A DNA stretch of 64,000 nt from Phaffia rhodozyma (taxonomy: Eukaryota > Basidiomycota > Tremellomycetes > Cystofilobasidiales > Mrakiaceae). Made by a program: the position numbers and the translations under genes. Shown here piece after piece: positions 59,901-64,000 of the stretch. Within the stretch, counting starts at the first letter, position 1, and each line of letters starts with the position of its first letter. The stretch is taken from NCBI GenBank assembly GCA_014706385.1, contig JACGZH010000001.1, forward strand, positions 124,001-188,000, written 5' to 3'. Under the pieces are notes generated by a model. The model was given only the letters and a program-made list of their open reading frames with translations. It was not told the origin of the DNA and did no database searches.

Positions 59901-60183
59901 ATACGAAAGAGATGGTCGACAAGATCAACATATATAACTTAATTGTCTCAACCTTCAATGACGTACTCTTGGACTGGGAAGGACAAAAGAAGGATGAGGA
60001 TGACAAGCTAGGTATGGCAAGAGAGTTAAGTTCTGACGAAGAAAAGAACGGCAGTATGAGAAGTTGTATAAGTCTTGGCTATTTTCATAATTGATCCAAA
60101 GCCATCAAGTCTTCTCTCTTACCGAGAAGTCTGGGTAGAACATATTCGAAGCAGCCGGATCTACGTCTCCCTCGACCGTACTC
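50970..60183 (-). CDS. Dual hybrid histidine kinase (two HK and two receiver modules)
   Basis: Very large sensor kinase broken by more than twenty introns; start ATG about 60183, stop TGA 50972-50970. Domains in order: N-terminal sensor (about 59.1-60.0 kb) ending FDWANHPLGP, then VTTVNMLLSITDSSYIC, WSYGDDWI and NDAYGQDLNEN, a PAS-like module; a GAF-like region at 58.1-57.6 kb; kinase 1 with SHELRTPLQ (His codon 57174-57176), FNILGNAFKYT, DTGVGIP and ERFFRV (56.4-55.8 kb); receiver 1 with LILSDISMPKLDG (Asp codon 55152-55154) and EDYLSKPFS; a PAS-like region near 54.7-54.2 kb; kinase 2 with SVVSHEVRNPVSAI (His codon 53672-53674), NLISNGIRFTDKA and DSGPGL; receiver 2 with LILVVED-like, FDAILMDQEMPVMDG (Asp codon 51578-51580) and KPYR. 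No Hpt domain or transmembrane helix is evident. It should relay phosphate to a separate Ypd1-type protein. Exact exons at the 5' end are unresolved. Confidence 0.88.
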
Positions 60184-60573
60184 ATCTTGAAGGTTTGCCT
60201 GCGAAGGGATGGATAAGTTGTTGTTGATGTCTAAGTCTTGTGCGCTTCCGTACTATGATTCGTTCTCCATCCGGGCCAGCAATAAGTTCAAACGCCGTGT
60301 AGGCTCTACGTAATCCACGGCCACGTGGGGCGTATAATGCACGTGAAAGATTTTACACAGCCTTCGCCACATTCTTCACACATCACGTGCATCACAAGGA
60401 GGAAGCCCCATCGAGTGAGACACTCGCTCTCGTCGGTCTTCTGCACTAACCTTTCAACGCTTTCAACCTCGCAATAGACCTTGCTCTCTCCTCTATCTTA
60501 CTTATCAGCACAAACAAAGCTTATTCACCCTTTCTATAGTCTGCTGCAAGAAAGAAGAGATTTAAACAGAAGC
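60184..60573. promoter_or_regulatory. Divergent promoter with three CACGTG elements
   Basis: 390 bp between the histidine kinase and acyltransferase starts. CACGTG palindromes occur at 60322-60327, 60340-60345 and 60384-60389. CACGTG is the core bHLH (and some bZIP) binding site; the cluster lies 185-250 bp upstream of the acyltransferase start and 140-205 bp from the kinase start. Confidence 0.6.
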
Positions 60574-62361
60574 ATGACCTTGGTCGGAACCCTTCTCAAA
60601 CCGTTCACTACACTCAGTCTTCTTTCCGTCCCAATCCTTTTCGTTTTCAGAATGAAATCGTAAGCGTTGTTTCTTTCGTTTTTGTTATTGTCACGTTTCC
60701 ATCTTCTCCGTTTCGGAGGATTGAGGTCTAGCTTCCATAAGTCTTGCCGATAAGCTCAAACGAGTGGGATGATATCTAGATGCAAAGGAAGGGAGTAGAG
60801 GGAAGAAAACTGAGCTAGTTGGCGAGAGCAGGATATTCTCCGTTCCGAGGTTCCGACCGGCTGTACTGACCTGGCAGCCATTTTCTCCTTGCTCCTCGGT
60901 TTTCATGATTCACCTCTTCTTAGACAAAAAGCCAGATATTACATCAACCTGTCGATCTACACGTTGTGTCTCTTAACAACCAGCGCTGTGGCCATTGGAA
61001 TCAGTCTTACGCTCACCTTGTTTGGCCAGGTCAGTCTCCAAATTACCTGGTTCGGGGTTTTGATTAGCTTTGCTGTGGTTCTGACAACTAACGCGTTGTT
61101 TTGTGATACATGTTATCCTTCCGCCACCCTTAAATACAATAATCACAGAGATTAAATACAAACTATTGGGTGGCGAGAACGTTTTATAAGTTGACGTCTC
61201 CTATTCTTGGAATCAAGATTGAGATTGAAGGAAGAGAACATTTAGAGAACAACGGTGGTCCAGCCGTACTTGTTGGAAACCACCAGAGGTTCGTCCCTGT
61301 CTCGTTATCCATTTCCTCAATCCATCTTCTTCGTCTGAGAAATTTCTTCTCTCCGATAAAAGCTTTATGGATATTCTGTACCTTGGAGCAATGTTCCCGA
61401 AGAAGGCATCTATTATGGCCAAAAAGGAGCTTTCTTACGTGCCTTTCCTGGGATGGTGGAGTACGCGCTCGATTACTCTTTCTCTTGCCAACATGATTCG
61501 AATTCTTGATACTAATCAGACGATATGTACCTTCTCTTGTGTTTGGTCATAGTGAGTTTATCAGGCACTGTTTGGATCGATCGAAAGAAGAGTAAAAACG
61601 CTATACAGGCGATGAGTCGAGCGGCCGAAGAGATTAAAAAGAAACAGGTGAGATATTTCTGATGTATGCCTCGAAGATTCTGTTGCTGAAATTAATTTAT
61701 CCCAAAATCAGATTTCTGTGTTCATCTTCCCAGAGGGAACTCGATCATCCACACCGAATGCCTCGCTGCTCCCATTCAAAAAAGGGGCTTTCCATCTAGC
61801 TGTTCAAGCTCAAGTGCCTGTGATTCCAATTGTCTGCCAGAACTATCACCACATCTTCGATGGAAAGACCCGAATGAACGGAGGCGTATTGAGATTGCAG
61901 AGTTAGTCTTTTCTGCTTGGATCTATGCTTCTCTATACATGTCACTGACTGATTGGCTGAATTTAATTTCCTATCCCCCTTGTTCCTTTTTTTTCCCTTT
62001 TCTCGCAGTCTTGCCACCTATCTCGACGACTGGATTCACGGCTGATTCTGTAGGAGATTTGTCAGACAAGACCAGAGAGACGATGCTAACCGCGCTGGTC
62101 GAATTATCGCCTCCAGCCTCACTAGACGAGAGCTCGATCACTTCAGCCTCGACGGCCAACAGGGAGTCCACCGAGCAACGACCTCTGCTCTACTCTCAAG
62201 TAGCATCGGTTGATTCGGATACGAACGATAGCAACCTCGAAACGACCTATGGTGCTATCAGTGGCGAGGCGAGAGAGTCCGGGGCAATCACCGAGGAGGA
62301 TGAGGTTGATGAGGATGGGGCTGTAGTTGTGCCGAGGCCCAAGGCGGAAGACAGCCGATAA
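60574..62361 (+). CDS. SLC1: 1-acyl-sn-glycerol-3-phosphate acyltransferase (LPA acyltransferase)
   Basis: Makes phosphatidic acid from lysophosphatidic acid and acyl-CoA at the ER, a branch point for phospholipids and triacylglycerol. Exons: 60574-60659, 60924-61029, 61149-61288, 61363-61460, 61553-61647, 61712-61901, 62009-62361; 355 residues in phase. Two N-terminal hydrophobic segments (LLSVPILFVF; IYTLCLLTTSAVAIGISLTL) precede the catalytic HX4D motif in NHQSFMD, created by the exon 3-4 junction. FPEGTRSS (acyl-acceptor binding) and VPVIPIVCQN follow. After about residue 265 the C-terminus is long, Ser/Thr-rich and acidic (EEDEVDEDGAVVV); yeast Slc1 (303 residues) lacks so long a tail. 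The next gene, carnitine acetyltransferase, is also an acyl-CoA enzyme. Confidence 0.93.
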
Positions 62362-62770
62362 TTTGGTTTCTCTTCGCTGTTCCAGCATCATCCGGACTGT
62401 TCAGTCTTGGATTTGTTTGCTTTTGTTTATGAACATGGGTGTAGACTACTTTGTTGTTTCTTGATCAATCGTACTTCTTGATTTAATGGATTCCCGAGGT
62501 AGATAAAGATACGAACTGGCTTCTTCCTGATTTGCCCGACGAATACTGACCGATATGAGCGGACCGGACCGGGATTCTCCGGTTTGACACGTGACCTCTC
62601 ACAATTGCCTTGCGCGTCATCATTCACCGTCCCTGCCAACTACTCGTTCGCCTCCTTCTTTCCCCGAGAGATCAAGAGTTGCCTATAAAGCCATGCGACC
62701 ATTTCGTTGGCTTTAGATCCCTTCTTCTTTTTTGAAAGCACACGAACTGTACATACAAACGAGCACCGAA
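62362..62770. promoter_or_regulatory. Carnitine acetyltransferase promoter
   Basis: A CACGTG core lies at 62588-62593 and TATAAA at 62694-62699, 75 bp before the start codon. An eight-codon upstream frame (ATG at 62703) may or may not be transcribed. No other gene seen. Confidence 0.5.
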
Positions 62771-64000
62771 ATGACAAACCTCGTCCCACCCCCACCATCG
62801 TTCTACGACGAGAGCTCGATTACTTTCAAAGCGCAGAAGACTCTTTCTCGTCTTCCGGTTCCTTCCTTGGAGGATTCGATGAAGAGGTATCTGAATGCTC
62901 TGCTCGTGAGTTCTTCAACCTTCTTTTCTGGTCTCTATGACTCTCTACTGAGATGAGCATATTTTGAAGATGGATCGATTATTAATTCGTTTTATCTGTA
63001 ATTTTGGGTCTTGCTGGAATTTCGTCCGACTTTCGTCAAGTAGGGTCTTCAGGTGGGTGATCGATGTCGTCTGTCTCTCGAGACCTTCTTTCATAGCATC
63101 AGTATTTGACCGAGAAGCGGAACGATGGAAATTATATGGAACGGATGATCTTATTCTTACTCTGATCTTCATACAGGATGCACGAGAACACGAACAAACA
63201 AAACAGGTCGTAGCCGAGTTCTTGTCTAATCCGACCCAAGGCCCCAGGCTACAGGAGAAACTTATGCAGTACAATGAAGGCGTCTCCTCTTATATCGAAG
63301 AATTCTGGTATGAGTCATATCTCAATCAGTCTGAATCCGTTCGTCCAACATTTCCTCTTGTAGTGTACGTGGTTGACTGACGCTCAGGCAAAGACAAAAC
63401 TGAATGTTGTGCTGTACGATGATTCTTATAGGTTGTTTTGTCCCTCAACCCGTTCTTTGTACTGGAAGATGACCCAACACCTTCGAGAGGCTCTCAATTG
63501 GCTCGAGCATCTTCGTTGATCATCTCTTCCCTTGGATTTATCCACGATCTTCGAGCTGGGACGCTTCAGCCGGATGCGGTAAGAGGAACTAGTCTCGATA
63601 TGAGTCAATACACCAGAGTATGGCGAACTCCCTTCAAATGGTATTCAGACACAGTTCGAGGCGCAATCTGGCTGATACCACACTGCTTGGGTGACTAGCT
63701 CTTTGGAACGAGTCGTATTCCGACAAATAGGGGATGTAAGATGGTCACCAATGAGGAATCAAGACATATTGTCGTGATCAGACGAGGGCAGTTCTGTACG
63801 TCTAGGGTCACTCCCTTCATGATATAACTCCGAAACACGCCGTATTCACCCGCGCCTGCTTTCCATGTCCGGTAATTTCAGACTGGTTCGACGTGCTTGA
63901 TAGAGAAAACAGACCGCTCTTCACAGAGAGGGATGTCATGCTCAATCTCGAGGCAATCTGTAAAGATGCTGATATTTTGCCAATCCGAGACGTATGTGTT
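62771..64000 (+). CDS. Carnitine O-acetyltransferase, N-terminal part (partial)
   Basis: Transfers acetyl groups between CoA and carnitine for export from peroxisomes and mitochondria. Exons seen: 62771-62905, 63177-63338, 63432-63617, 63699-63795, 63882-63991, followed by a GTATGT donor at the window edge. Motifs are TLSRLPVPSLEDSMKRYL, the EEFWYESYL segment, SLNPFFVLEDDPT, RASSLIISSLGFIHDLR and LFGTSRIPTNRGCKM, all typical of choline/carnitine acyltransferases; the catalytic His lies beyond the edge. No N-terminal targeting peptide is obvious from this start, so a cytosolic or internally initiated form is possible. The 271-nt first intron could hide a further small exon. Confidence 0.92.

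Overview
The window is nuclear DNA of a fungus, most likely a basidiomycete yeast of the Tremellomycetes (Cystofilobasidiales, Phaffia/Xanthophyllomyces-like). This is inference from very dense short GT-AG introns, roughly even base composition, short intergenic gaps, and basidiomycete-type proteins such as a Clp1-like protein, a dual hybrid histidine kinase and a SIKE-type STRIPAK subunit. No rRNA, tRNA, CRISPR array, intact transposon or prokaryotic operon was seen. I built the exon models by hand: consensus splice sites were chosen so that phases agree and the joined protein matches its family.

Layout, left to right. A proline-rich unknown gene running off the left edge (minus) is divergent from a NIPA-type magnesium transporter (2.9-4.9 kb, plus). 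Then, all minus: mevalonate diphosphate decarboxylase (5.7-7.2 kb), bifunctional tryptophan synthase (7.5-10.2 kb) and a small unknown protein (11.0-11.4 kb). A 4.3-kb gene-poor stretch holding a 32-bp perfect CA/TG palindrome leads to a Clp1-like sexual-development gene (15.8-17.1 kb, plus). A Fet3-type ferroxidase (17.9-20.3 kb) and the Rieske protein of complex III (22.3-23.9 kb), both minus, follow. The Rieske gene shares a promoter with a MAT2B-like SAM-synthetase subunit (24.3-25.9 kb, plus).

Next are an F-box-like protein and a long disordered coiled-coil protein (minus), a SIKE/FGOP2-type STRIPAK protein and PEX19 (plus), a secreted LPMO-like copper-site protein (35.6-37.4 kb, plus) and a stress-type SDR with a 9-nt microexon (38.0-39.8 kb, plus). 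An NT-C2 protein with a large loop insertion and an Scd6/LSM14 RNP protein lie on the minus strand. A 1138-residue disordered unknown (47.1-50.7 kb, plus) converges on a roughly 9-kb dual hybrid histidine kinase (51.0-60.2 kb, minus). The kinase is divergent from a lysophosphatidic acid acyltransferase (60.6-62.4 kb, plus), followed by a carnitine O-acetyltransferase cut by the right edge.

The genes do not form one pathway. Functional themes are isoprenoid and amino-acid synthesis (MVD, TRP5, MAT2B), iron and respiration (Fet3, Rieske), peroxisome and acyl metabolism (PEX19, acyltransferase, carnitine acetyltransferase), and signalling or development (Clp1, SIKE, histidine kinase). Regulatory candidates are Gcn4-type sites at TRP5, a CACGTG cluster between the kinase and the acyltransferase, and a GATA-like site upstream of FET3. 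The most unusual items are a GC-AG intron in TRP5, the 9-nt microexon, the 32-bp palindrome and the two-kinase two-receiver sensor. I found no clear evidence of a wholly new multi-gene system.
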